From Amanita rubescens (lineage: Eukaryota > Basidiomycota > Agaricomycetes > Agaricales > Amanitaceae): 64,000 nt of DNA. The notes under the pieces were generated by a model. That model did no database searches. It was given only the letters and a program-made list of their open reading frames with translations, and was not told the origin of the DNA. Made by a program: the position numbers and the translations under genes. This document shows, piece by piece, positions 23,144 to 35,148 of this stretch. Numbering within the stretch: position 1 is the stretch's first letter; each line of letters starts with the position of its first letter. The stretch covers positions 80,670 to 144,669 of the forward strand of contig WION01000119.1 of NCBI GenBank assembly GCA_015039365.1, written 5' to 3'.

Positions 23144-26100
23144 TCAAATGTGGGTCACATGCTGGCACATAAATACAACTAAGTCTTCTTTGCTCAAATC
23201 TATGGCCTGCAAAGTAATGGCCATTTTCAGTTTCTGCACATAGCCCTCTCTCTTAAATTTGTCAAAAGCCTCCATGACTGATTCCCGGAATGGTTTGCCA
23301 ATCCAAAATGATAGCTTAGCAATAATATTCATTGCTTGAATGCATTAGCATGAAGAGAGTTAGTGAAGAGAAGCAACTTTTACAAATTAAAACTTGGCAG
23401 GCTGTGGGCTTCAAATTGTGCTGATATCAGTTATTTATCAGATGGGAAAGAGTAATGCATACAGTTATTGAAAATTTGTGTGGAACATCTCCAAACAAAG
23501 ATAAAAGTGGACCCTTTTATTTTATAAAAATCAGATTTCAAATGCAGAAGTGGACTTCTGACTTACAAACTAGCATATATATGTCACAGTATTAATAAAT
23601 CTCATGCTGATATCACTCACCTGGGAAGACACAAAAGCTCAGGAATTAGACAAACTGAAAAGCAATCTTACAATCTATGGGTAGCAGTAAAAATGGGGAA
23701 AGCACAGAAAGACACTTGTATGCTGCTCACTTCCTGTTACATTCAAATAATACATCAAGCATTGATGGATTGGAATATAATGAGGCTCATGCTCAAAAGT
23801 TTTAGTGCCACTCACTTTCTGTTGTCATTAGAAGTATCATGAATTTTGGTAGCATAAAGATGTTCAGTCTCACTCACTCCCTGTTGGTCATGGGAATCCC
23901 CATACATAAAATTGCACAATATCACTCACAAACTTTCAATTGTATAAGATGTGACTCAGATGTGACTTCCTTCCCTTAAATATCACTTACTTCCTGTTGG
24001 AGATGGACAGAATGTAATTAACTTTACAACAAAGGTAAAATATCACACACATGCTGTTGATGATGAGAATGTGCCATAAAATTGAATTTTATGAGATGTG
24101 CAATGCCACGCACTCGCTGTTGGGCATGCTAGGAGAAGATGTGATGAACAAGTCTGCCATTCAAAGTGCAGGATGACACTCACTCCCTATTGATTATGAA
24201 ACAGATATAATGTGACTCCTGTTCACAAATGTGTTACAATATAACCCACTACCTTTTGAAGACCGGAAATGATGTGATAAGACTGCCTTTTAATAATAAG
24301 GCTACTCACTGGCTGTTGTGCATTGCAGAATATACCATGAGGTTGCTTTTCAGAATGATGTGCATTGCCACCCACAAACTGTTGGTGAAGGAAAAGAAAT
24401 ATATTAGGGTTTGAAGAAATTGTGTCACATGTATACAATGTGACTCACATTTCCATTCTGTTGGTTAGGAAAAATGTCAAAAGACTACACCTCAGGGGAT
24501 TGTAATCTTATTCCACTCACTGCTGGCTGTTGGTCATAGGAAAATATGCCATAAGACTGTATTTCAGAGAAATGCACAATACACAGAACTCACTTCCTGT
24601 TGGCCAAGAAAATAACACATGGTGAGGCTTCCTTGAAGAAAATCATGCAAGTACACTAACTCCATGCTATTTGTCAAAGAAAGATTGTATGTAATAAATT
24701 TGGTTTTTAGAAAATGTATTGAATTCCCTTACTGCCTGTTGGTCATAGAAGAAGTTATCACATGATTGCTAGGTGATAAGACACCCTTGAGAATTTTGCA
24801 TGATGATACTCACTCCCTGTTTATTACATTCTGAGATTGCTTTTCTGGAAGATGCTCGTTGCCACCCACACGCTGTTGATTGTAGGGCAAGGTGATGAAA
24901 CAGTTTTCCAGAAAAATGTATAGCATCACTAACAAACTGGTAGCAGCAAAGGATGTGGTAAAGTCACCTCTTACTAGCAATATGTTCACTTACATACTGT
25001 AGGCAGTAGAAAACAATGTGATAAGTGTGAAGACCAGAAAACTGTGCAGACTCACTCCCTATTGATGATAACAGAGTAATATGTGATCAGGCTACCTTTC
25101 AGAAAATATGAAATGTCACTCACAAACTATTGGGGATGTGAAATTGTGTGATGAGACTGTGATTAAAAACTTCAAAACTGTTCACTCACTGCCTGTTGGT
25201 GATAGAAAAACCAGTGATGAAACTGAATTGCAGAAAATTGTAACTGACAAACTGTTGGCCACAGAGAAATACAATGAATATTTGTTCCAGACAACTGTTA
25301 AATGTCACTCACATACTGTTAACCAAAGGAAGAATATAAGTATCAGAAAAATCTGTAGTAATGTCACTGACATGCTGTTGACCATATAAATTGAGCTGTG
25401 ATGATAGCAATCAGAGAAATGTCTATATCACTCACATCCTGTTAGATGCAGAAACAAATGTCATAAGATTGCTTTCAGAAAATAGTGCAATGTCAATCAC
25501 TTCCTATTTGTCATGGAAAATTGTCATGATGTGATGAGGTTGCCTTCTAGAGAGATAAATGTCACTTGCATGCTATCCATTGTGAGGAGAAGGGGTGATG
25601 AAGCTTTCTTTCAGACAAATGTCTAATGTTACCCACAGACTGATTATGTGATAGATATTTCCTTGGAGTTTGTTTCAGAAAAAGGTGCAAGTTCACTCAC
25701 ATACTGTTGTTCATATGACCACAAGCTGTTATAAGATACCTGCCAAAGTGGATTACTTACTGACTGTGTGACATAAGGACATGATAAATCCTAGCATAGG
25801 AGTGGACAGTACTGTCACTCCACTCACTTTCTTTTGTTCATGTAGTCAGTGTGAAGAGACTACCAAGACAATGTAGGTCTTCACTCACCGCCTGTTTTAT
25901 TGAGTGCTTAGAATGAATATCAGTAGTTGGATGGACACTGTCACTTACTCGCTATTGTTAAGATGTAATTAAACAAGATTTGTTCAAATATAAGTATAAT
26001 GTCACAAACATTCTGTTGCTTATTGGATCAGGGTAGACATTAAAAAAATGTTAATGTCACTCACTTTCTTGATGTGATAGAATGTGATGCAGTGTGAGTC

Positions 26101-27932
26101 CCAAGGTCAGGAAAATATTGTGACACTGACTGCCTTTTAATTATAGAATGTAGCAGGACAACATTGTTTAAATGGGTAGATTTACTCACTGTCTGTTGGT
26201 CACATCATGAGCCATGGGACTCCCTGTCAGGAATTAAGTGGTACACTCACTTCCTGTTGATGATGGGACAAGACATTTACATAACCAAGTGAAGCATCAC
26301 TCACAAACTGATGGTCATGAGACAAGGCACCATATGTATGTATCTACATGAGTGGTTGAATTTTGCTCACCCACTGCCATCCAATCATTAAACTTTGTAC
26401 AAATGGTATGTGATAGAATACACCTGAATTTCTTTCATTTCTGTAGCAGACATCTAGCACAAGGCTAATTAGGGCACATGCAAATAAATCACAGTGTTAC
26501 TTGCATGCTGTTGCATATTTTGTGAATATTTAGCATGTCATATAAAATTGGACACCTGCCTGCCTGCGGAACTGTTCCCAGTTCAATTCCTTCCACATTG
26601 CTGTGCAGATATTTAACAAACTATGCATACCCAGTAATGTGGAAATTTGCTAAGAACAACAATAGCAGTGTCTTCCCATGTGAAATTACTCTTATTGATG
26701 ACTGCTCTGAGAATGGTCAGTGCATGAAAAGAAATGCTTTAATATGAACCTTACTGAAATGCAGCTTTAACACAGAGATCAAGGTTATTCTTCTGTGTTG
26801 AGACAAACAAATGATGTAAGCTTTCATCATCAATTGCATCAGCAGTCTGTTGAGCTAATTCAGGACAGTGCTTCTCTGGTAAATCCATGTCTATTTTTCA
26901 AGCAATATTATTGATGTTACTAGAGAGATGGAATGCTTGCCTTCTCACCTTCCAATCGCACATATGCCTTAGGAGGATATTTGGCATCTAAGACTTTGGG
27001 AAGGTAAACCTCTTGAAAAGTGTGTTCAGCATTGTTCCTAGCCATTTCCCACTTATCTTCAATGTATGGATCCATTAAGGTAACATATTCATTAATGATT
27101 TGACCATCAAATTTGGTAAACACAACCACCAAAGGAACTGCAAGGTTATATGAATTTGTTAACACACTGGCATCATAGATTTTGGGGCAGGTAGAAGCCA
27201 ATTTGAGCAATAAATATTTACCTTTGCCAGTCCCTTTTGTAAAAAATGCAAGCTCTGCAGGTAGAATGGGACGAGGGCCATCCATGGGGATGCAGTACCT
27301 ACATGTACAATAAGCCAGATCAGGAATGTGATGTTAAAAGCACAAGGAATATACCAAATTGCATGCAACTGATTCTTTATCTCAGTTTCTCCAGACCTCT
27401 TTTCAATGAAGTCCCAAACAATCTCCAATTCCTCAGTTGAACCGGATTCAAAACCTTGAGAGTCATGGAAGATAAAATTACTTCCATCAAATGTGATTTG
27501 ATGCTCAATATCATGAAGGCCTCTCTGGTGATATGTAACCGGATATGAATAAAGTATGTTGAGATGTTACAAGTCAACTTACCTCAATTGATGAAATCAA
27601 ATGAGACCCAGTGGGTAAAAGCTCTTTACCTACAAAGAACTAAGAATTTAAAAGCAGAAATTTGAGGCAGGCCCACCATCCTTGTCATATATGATAGGCT
27701 TTGTTCCCCTTGCTACACCACAAATCTTCTCAAGGATGGTTGTTTTGCCAGCATTGGCCCTTCCTATGACAAGGATACGAAAATGGGGACATAAGTATTG
27801 ATCTTTGAGCATTCTGACATGTTTCTCTGAGTCATCTATATCCAAATACACAGTCAAATTTTGGGGAGGGAGTAGAAATGCATATATTTGCCTACTTGAT
27901 AGAAGCATGCTAGTTGTATGAGTATCTTCCAT
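23144..27932 (-). CDS. P-loop GTPase gene leading into a micro-exon array, right copy
   Basis: The first exon (27932-27677) is open from ATG, unlike the left copy: MEDTHTTSMLLSSRQ, then YLDIDDSEKHVRMLKDQYLC and G1 GRANAGKT. Exon 2 is 27629-27583. The following exons mirror the left arm with G3 DSQG, G4 TKFD and VYLPKVLDAKYPPKAYVRLE. The first donor is GTGGGC where the left copy has GTAAGC, so splicing may be weaker. After the G domain comes the micro-exon array (26507-23672), then conserved blocks with PLLSLFGDVPHKFSITVCIT and a last exon (23332-23144) differing from the left copy at six mostly conservative residues. The family is the AIG1/GIMAP-like GTPases common in Agaricomycetes; the function is not established. 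The hydrophobic C-terminal blocks suggest membrane association (inference). Confidence 0.7.
23672..26507 (-). other. Array of about 44 putative micro-exons (3, 6 or 9 nt), right arm
   Basis: On the plus strand the signal reads as CACTCAC-NNN-CTGTTG and variants, the reverse complement of CAACAG|NNN|GTGAGTG. Forty-one units have exactly three bases, two have six (CATGGA, CCAGCA) and one has nine (AATGGAAAT). Read in gene order, about 26 triplets are identical to the left arm; most others differ by a codon change, with the length kept. First triplet CAT at 26507-26505, last ATT at 23674-23672. At the last unit the left donor is GTGAG and the right is GTAAG: different bases, both functional donors. 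Confidence 0.8.
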
Positions 27933-28825
27933 CACAAGTGCTTTGTGGTAGAATGTTTATTGTTGTCCGAGACTCCGAGTTCAACTTGATCGAGGAACCA
28001 GCTGGTGCTAGGGAACAGTGAATGGTGGCCACTGGCACTGCCACCATCAGTCGTGAAGTAACAGCAGCTTCTGGAGCTCACCAGTAGTACGTGCAGTCTC
28101 TGTAATTTGATACTGGGCAGTGCTGAGATGGCGTGTCGGGCTCTGAAATGAGGGTGGGAGTCAGCCCAGACAGCGGCATGCAAATGAAACACTGACGTGT
28201 TCAGTTGAGAGCACTGCGATAGGAATGATGGCTGGTGCGTTTGGCGGAAGAACAAGCACGACGCAGGGACCCCTGGAACCTAAGCCAAGTTGTACGTATT
28301 TGGTCTATTACTTCATTTAGCAATGTCGAAGGTTTCGTCCGAACCTCTGACTTGCTGCAAACTATGCCACCATTCTTCGCTGCAAAGGCAATACGCAGGC
28401 TGATTCCGAGCGTGGATTGGAAAACGAGGGGGTATGCCTTCGGAGTGACTTCCTCAGGCCGTGTTTCATGATTCGTCTTCGCTGCTTTCATCCTATTCGT
28501 CGTCTGTGGACATATGACGTACAGTATGGATGCCCATCTTCAATGTTCTTTGAATCAGCATCCCTAGTACTAACCTGCTTTGCAGCGGCGCCGGTCGTAC
28601 GAGAAACGACATGTAAAACTTCATACTTACGATCCCGGGCCTATTCTACCCGCTCAGTTAAGATTTTGTTATTGGTAGCTCTCCGACACAGTCGCGATCG
28701 CTGGTGATCCAGCTAATATTAATGTACGAGTTGGAAAACGTCCTGCATCGTACCAATGCTCAGAGGTTTGCGGTACGCATATATCTTCGCCCCCTGTCCA
28801 ATCTGACCACCCCGATGCAGTAGCA

Positions 28826-29340
28826 ATGTCGACTCGTCATGTCCCACTTTCCCCCAATTCCACAATGAGCCAAGCCGGGACTCAGACTATAATACCCAGT
28901 TTGATATCCTCCAGTGGCAGATTCTCTCGCGCCATTCTGAGCTTATCCCACGTGTATCGATCAGGGCATTCTATGACTTATGCAAACGTACGCTTGGCTA
29001 GAACCGAAACGTAGGCAAAATAGTCGAGAACAATCAGCGCCCAACGCTTATCATCTCCGACGGTGCGATGGTGACATTGCATATTCGCATTCGCAGCTGA
29101 CTGAGGGCCCTTCACATAGCTCAAGATCATGCGGGGAATACTGCGCGATCATTGGAGATATCGTCACTTGAGCTTCGAGCGAGAAGGAAGGCAGCAGAGC
29201 AGGCTAGGCGGCGGGAAAGCTTGTGGGTCGCCAGCGTAGTACTATCCCACATGTCTCAAACATCTAACGAAACGTACGAGCGCCATCAAGAAATGATTTA
29301 TGTCAGTGATCTACTCGATGGCTACTGTTGTATTTATTAA
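28826..29340 (+). pseudogene. Remnant of a hypothetical coding region (right-arm copy)
   Basis: Blocks MSTRHVPLSPNSTMSQAGTQ and LELRARRKAAEQARRRESLW followed by YERHQEMIYVSDLLDGYCCI are open in this arm and match the broken minus-strand copy at 15691-16250. I do not recognise the family and cannot link the blocks into one frame, so it is listed as a remnant. Confidence 0.35.
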
Positions 29341-30735
29341 TCATCATGCATCACCCACTCATCGCAGCCTGCGTATTGACCTTTGCCGAAACAAGATGTT
29401 CTTACTAAGTGGCGTGGAGTAGGCATATGCATCACGCGAACCGAACCACACAAGGAAACGAGACGTTCGTCATCCATCTGGCCTCAGTGTACTGATAGTT
29501 GAAGCTCATCGAATGCCGTTTGCTTCGCTGTCCAAAGCAAGCGCCGCTTTCAAACAGGGAATCGATCAGCAGGATAGGGCGATGTTATAGACATCCGTAA
29601 ATGAGGATGTCACAGTTACGAGTTGTATTCGCACCAAGATGCGACGATTCAGGTTTCTTGCAGCGAATGGCGATACAGGCTATGCACTGAAATGATATGG
29701 GCCTGCCGCTTCGTTTCATGATTCTGTATGCTTTCAAAATTGTTATACGTAAACAACATAGAATATCCGGCTCACGAAAACTACTCCCATCCAAACTCCT
29801 GTCCCGAGATCCAGGCATTTCAAAAAGACCAAGGACAGGGATGTGCATACAAGACCCTGGGAAATAAAAGGGGACCCTGGCGAGTACGATCCGAGCAGAC
29901 AGAAGAGCAATTGGCACGAACGGGTACTAGCATGTGGTGGAGGAATGCGCCGGTTGTTGATGACATAGCAATGGTGCTGGGCAAGGGGGTGGCGAGCGGC
30001 GCAGCGCCGGGCATCGGTGAGCGGTGGAGTGCAAAATTATCGTGTTGGCTGGATGGTGAATGGCATGAGCAGTGAAACTTTGAAAGTGGTGTAAGAACAT
30101 ACTCATTACTATAGGCAATTAAGTCTTGTGAGTGTTCCTTGCCAGAGGGGGAGCCGCCAGAGCGCAAGTTGCCAAAAATGACATCGCCGACGCGTGAACC
30201 GCTGAAGTGGTATGAACAAAGCGCTGAGTGGTAAATTTTTTGACGTGGGCAGTCAGTTGGGCCACACAAGTCACGTAGAGAGCGATGTTGTGGTGGATGT
30301 GTGGGATATGATCAGTAAAACTTTGAAAGAGGTGGCTCACTGGGATTGAGTGCGGCTCTGAGCGACGTCGCACTTGCGTTGTTTGGCCAAATTGAAAGCG
30401 GAAATGGCCGAAAACTCCAGGGAGGTGCCACTAACGGTGAGGCAAGAGTTAGTTCCGCGTTTGAATTCACCCGTAACTCAATGATGGAACATATCAAAGT
30501 CCTTCGATGACGCGATATTCGTGCCCCCCACCTCCCTGTATATGGAGGAAGGCTCAGTCATCCCATGTACTCCGCCGGCATGCCTTCATATCTATCGTTC
30601 TCCGTCTGATTCCCTCACATTCACCTCCTTTGGGAGGAGACTCTAATATTATCACGTTATGTGGTGTAGCGTTGATGGGAATAATTTAATTTCCATTTTA
30701 GGCCTACTTTAGTAACCTGCAATCGCGAAAATCAG

Positions 30736-32066
30736 ATGATTCATCACTGCCAATCTGCAGCCAACATGCACGTAGCTAGCGACTCCAAATTTCCCCCAGA
30801 GCTTCTCGACGAATTAATCGATCAACTCGACGAGACATCGACATTACTTTCCTGCGGCCTCGTCTCTAAACGTGCCCTTGTCAGAACCCGGCATCGTCTA
30901 ATTTCCACCCTCGAGTTCCGGTCGGACAAGGATTTTGAACAGTTCTTGAACCTTGCCGGTGCGCCATGGACCAGCTTTACGTCCGCTGTCGAAGAGATAC
31001 ACCTCCAAGACTTGTTCTGTCGAAATTACGACTATGGCAATGAGAGAGACCCTAAAACAATCGCATCAAACCTCTGTAATGTTAAGACACTGAGCATATT
31101 CATACATTCGCTCTGGAAATATGGATGGAAACAAGTACCGCGCTTCGTCCTAGATGTGATCTTCGAATTGAAGATACACGATTTGCAGTTGGACGGCGTG
31201 GGCATGACGAAAGCCGAAGATGTGGTGGCGTTGTTCCGCCGGCTTTCACCAACTCTGAAAACGCTTGCCTTCCGGAGGCTGCGGTTTAAAGAAATAGAAC
31301 ATTCGGGCTTCTCGCGTCATCTATCCATATTTCGTCGTCCCCTCCACTTCAGAATACTCGACAACATCTCCCTCGCGTTTTTTAAACATGTACTTGATCC
31401 ATTAGTTAACCCCGGCCTTGACGTTACCGTTCATACCTTCCATATACGGGACCCCGTTGCTCGGGCTGCGGATCCCTTGACCTGGCGATTTTTACAGCAC
31501 ATCGGTCATAGCGTCGAACAGCTTCTCATCACATTTATCAAGCCATATACTTTTGCCACGTTCGGTAAGCTCCCGCTTGTGTTCCAGATATATGACACCT
31601 TAGCGAGTAAACCCTGACAGATGAATCAATCAAATATTTGGAGCCAACCCAAGTTCTGCAATGCATCAACCTTCGGACGCTGTTTATCGGATTTCCCAAT
31701 TTCGCCTACGCAAGTCTCGTATCGGCTATGTGGAAGATGTTGTCCGCTCTTCCTTCGCCAAACCTTCTAGAGGAATTTCAATTCAAGTTCATTCTATATG
31801 ACAGTTCAGTACACGAATACTTGTCCAAGTTGGGATTTTTCGAGTCCCCAAATTGCCTCGATAAATTCCGGAGTCTGTTCCCAAATCTGAAGCTGATCAA
31901 GATTATATTGGGTATTTACAATCCAGAAAATACTGATATGTTTTTTGACGCAGTGCGTCGGGTGAAGGGTTTAAAAGAGTTGGAAGAAATTGGTATTCTA
32001 AAACTTGTCACGTTCCACTTGAAAAATCACGTCGCATGTCATTCTGTCCTAGAGACCTGTAGGTAA
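30736..32066 (+). CDS. F-box-like protein, two exons
   Basis: Exons 30736-31564 and 31621-32066 join in phase 1 to 424 residues; the 56-bp intron has a GTAAGC donor and GACAG acceptor. A second in-frame ATG at 30766 gives an N-terminus closer to the F-box. The F-box-like core reads FPPELLDELIDQLDE...LLSCGLVSKRALVRTRHRL. A Leu-rich region follows with motifs such as IHDLQLDGVGM, LKTLAFRRLRF and LRTLFIGFPN. It is a typical substrate adaptor of an SCF ubiquitin ligase in mushroom genomes; the target is unknown. It sits just outside the right end of the inverted duplication and is a different subfamily from the F-box gene outside the left end. Confidence 0.75.
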
Positions 32067-32750
32067 TTTAAATTTTTACTAAGATATAGATTGTATATGT
32101 AGAATACACCCTGTCAGACAGAATGACATCGCTTTGCGCGGGACTGACTGTAGGGTCGAGGTCCCACGGAGAGCGGGCGCACGCCGCACCGTACTCTCTG
32201 CCCGAGGACAAGACGTCGACGATGTTCGCTGTGGAATTTGGAAGCAAGCCGTCTAATCAAGCAAGGTGCAACGTTAGAGTCCAAGAGCTACATGATGGCC
32301 AGAGGTATAGCAAAAGCGATATCTTGAATGATTCGATAAACAAGAGAAAGTCGTCCATTGAATAGGTGTTGCGGGCAAATGTCGTCCGAGTCTTCTTAAG
32401 GATAAAGCAGAGGATACGGCCATAGGTGAGATTCCTGTTCGTCGGTTGCGGAAAGCATGGTCTGTAAAAGGAAATAGAAGCGGCAGCGGCTGAGCGTAGA
32501 TGGTGGGAACGAGATCCGGAAGTTACCGACGAGAAATGGTACACATCGCGCCGGCCACGTCGTACGACATCGGACATGTTGGACTAAATGGTGATCCATA
32601 CGAGATTTTCAGAGTCTTACCATGACAAGTTGCATGTATGCATCTCTTGGGCGTTATGGTAGACTATTCGTGGATTTCCGTCATGGTTCGTATGGCCGCC
32701 GATTCCCCGCGTGGGTACGGTTCCACAGTGGAGTCCGGAACAACTCTTCC
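32067..32750. other. Intergenic stretch, nothing recognised
   Basis: No convincing coding or RNA signal. The last 130 bases continue the open frame of the peptidase upstream of the chosen ATG, but the conserved family start lies at 32751. Confidence 0.4.
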
Positions 32751-35148
32751 ATGTACTACAACCAACTATCAGCCCTTCCCCAGCCTACATCGGCCCAATT
32801 CCTGTCACAATCGTCTCTACGCATCGTGTTCAGTGTCCGGGATCATGAACGAAATGTGAAACGCGTTGTCACCAAATCCGTGGCATTACTTCCTCCGACA
32901 ATCTCGACCGCACTTGAAGATGTGCCGAATGATATCGTCTTGTCGCTCGTATCCCCATCCCGATCTTTCCGGGCTATTCTCCGGGACGCTTCAAAGACCG
33001 GGGGCTCTGGTCGATTTGTAGAGATCTGGAACAACGACCGGTTGGTAGCGTGTAAGGATGTGACTCGTGCACATGGCCAGTTTTACTCAGACGGTGCGTT
33101 TTCTCCCTTTATTTGCCTATCGCTGCTCAGCGCGATGTAGAATTCATATCGTCAATCACATTTTCCCCGTCCGAAACTTCCCTACTCTACATCGCAGAGA
33201 AGAACCCACCATCTTCTTCAGATGATGCGTTTGCCAAATTCAGATACACGCCTTCGTTTGGTGAAGGTCTTCCAAGCTTCAAACGGCCCGGCGTGTTCAT
33301 ACTTCAGTGGTCAAGAGATGAAACCAAGCCGAAGCTATATCATCTATCGATTCCAACTGAGAACGTGGTTCACTTCGGCCAGGTCATATACCATACTGAT
33401 ACCGAACTCTATGCCACTGGGTATGAATCTTCGCCCGATGACCGCCTGTTAGGAATCAAATTTTGTTTTAATCGGCCCTTCGGTATCTGGCGAATAAGCG
33501 TTACCTCAGATACCAGCGATCTTGATGAATATTCCACGAGGGAATGCACGGCGGACAAGTTGACGCCATCGCATCTCTCATGTCGGTCTCCACGCATATT
33601 TGTTTCGTCCGCTGGCACGAAACTGGTTTATCTATCGAGCGAGACAGGGGGGCCACATGCGTCTACAAATTCTTTGAACGCTTTCGACCTTCCTTTATTA
33701 TCCGATTCCCCATCGGCCCAATCTAAGACTCTAGTCCCAATCATACAAGACGCTGATCCCAAATCGTTCCCTGGCTTATACCCACCCTGGACTTTATCCT
33801 CATCATTCACTGTCAATCACCCCAACTGGAACGCACCAAAGATCGTAGTTTCGTCGACATGGAGATCCCGAAATACAATTCTACTTATAGATACCCAAAC
33901 AGGCCAGATCATCGACCTCACACCTGTAGACGAATCGAACTGGAGCTGGACACTCTTAACAACTGATGACCAAGACAGGATCGTTTGCGTACGAAGCGCC
34001 CCCAACGTGCCGCACCAAGTTTTACTGGGTACCATCTCTGCTACATGTTCCGTAGACTGGCGGGTTATACACGAGCCAACGCTCACCGAGGAGCTTAGAA
34101 TTGCATTGTTATCCATCGAGACGAAGATCATACCTACTCCCAACCGGGGCCCTGTAGAAACGGTCGTCATCCGCTCAAATTTTCCGAGCCAGGCGAGTCG
34201 ATGTATTCTCGCCCCACACGGTGGTCCGCACAGCGGTACCACGACGGAATTCAACCCGATTACGTCGGCGTTCGCTCTGGAAGGGTGTAAGTTACCATTA
34301 ATTCCTTGCACGTTCAATAATAATCATCGTTGATTCCCAAGACACCGTTGCTCTACCCAACTACACCGGTTCAATAGGGTATGGCCAATCCGCTATTCTC
34401 CGCTTGATTGGAAAGTGCGGTTCACTGGACGTTCAAGACTGCATTCAGACCTTGCATCATTTGGTTGAACTCGGTTACGCCCAGTTGGGCCGAGGAAAGG
34501 TGTTTTTCTTTGGTGGAAGCCACGGTGGATTTTTAGGCGCACACTGTATGCAACTTTTCGTTCTATCATTACGAAGGATAGATATACTGACAGGAATTTA
34601 TATATATAGTGATTGGCCAGTTCCCGGATATATTCACAGCAGCCGCTCTCCGTAACCCCGTCATTTCAGTTGGCGAAATATTGACCAGTGATATCCCTGA
34701 CTGGGGTTACGCTGAATTTGGCCTTCAATACCCAGTCCCAATTGCTTCTTCTCCTCCTACTGTTTCATATTCCTCCTCACAAAGTGACGGCGTCATTTCT
34801 TCAGAGAACGCAACCGCAACTCAGCTAGGCATGGTTCCTGAAGTATACCAAAAGCTATATAATGCCTCACCGCTGCGCTTCGCTGATAAAGTCACGGCAG
34901 ACGTTCTCCTCCTCATCGGGAAGGACGATCTTCGCGTCGCCCCTACTACTCAAGGATACGGATATTACCATACTCTTAAAGCTCTTCGGAATGGAAGAGG
35001 AACAGCCAAAGGGGGAAGTCGAGTGGATATGCTCGTGTTCGATGGCGAGTCTCATCCTCTGAATGGAGTAGAGTGTGAAAGAGTGTGTTGGGAAGCTTCG
35101 AGAGCCTGGTTTTTAGAGTCCACTGGGGAAAAATGGGATAGTGAATAG
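32751..35148 (+). CDS. Acylaminoacyl-peptidase-like serine peptidase (prolyl oligopeptidase family S9)
   Basis: Exons 32751-33093, 33141-34286, 34342-34545 and 34610-35148 join in frame to 743 residues. The N-terminal two-thirds is the expected beta-propeller region (residues about 20-470). The alpha/beta-hydrolase domain begins at LAPHGGPHSG and EGYTVALPNYTGSIGYGQ. The triad is visible: nucleophile Ser in FFGGSHGGFLGAH, Asp in LLIGKDDLRV, His in DGESHPLNG. This matches acylamino-acid-releasing enzyme, which removes N-acylated residues from short peptides in the cytosol. The start was chosen at MYYNQLSALPQP, which aligns with the usual family N-terminus; an in-frame ATG at 32622 would add 43 residues without family resemblance. 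Introns are 47-64 bp; the exon 2/3 junction restores the family motif. No defect seen. Confidence 0.85.

Larger units (their letters stand above)
22865..30372 (-). repeat. Right arm of the inverted duplication
   Basis: Reverse complement of 14628-21895 with substitutions and indels. It is somewhat longer, partly because its micro-exon array holds about five more units. The outer boundary is near 30372, where similarity to the left arm stops; the F-box-like gene at 30736 lies outside. Confidence 0.85.

Noticed and set aside
14628..30372. Inverted duplication as a simple head-to-head misassembly of two alleles
   Set aside because: The arms differ by many substitutions, unit gains and a unique spacer, which argues against a trivial artefact, though only spanning reads can exclude it fully.
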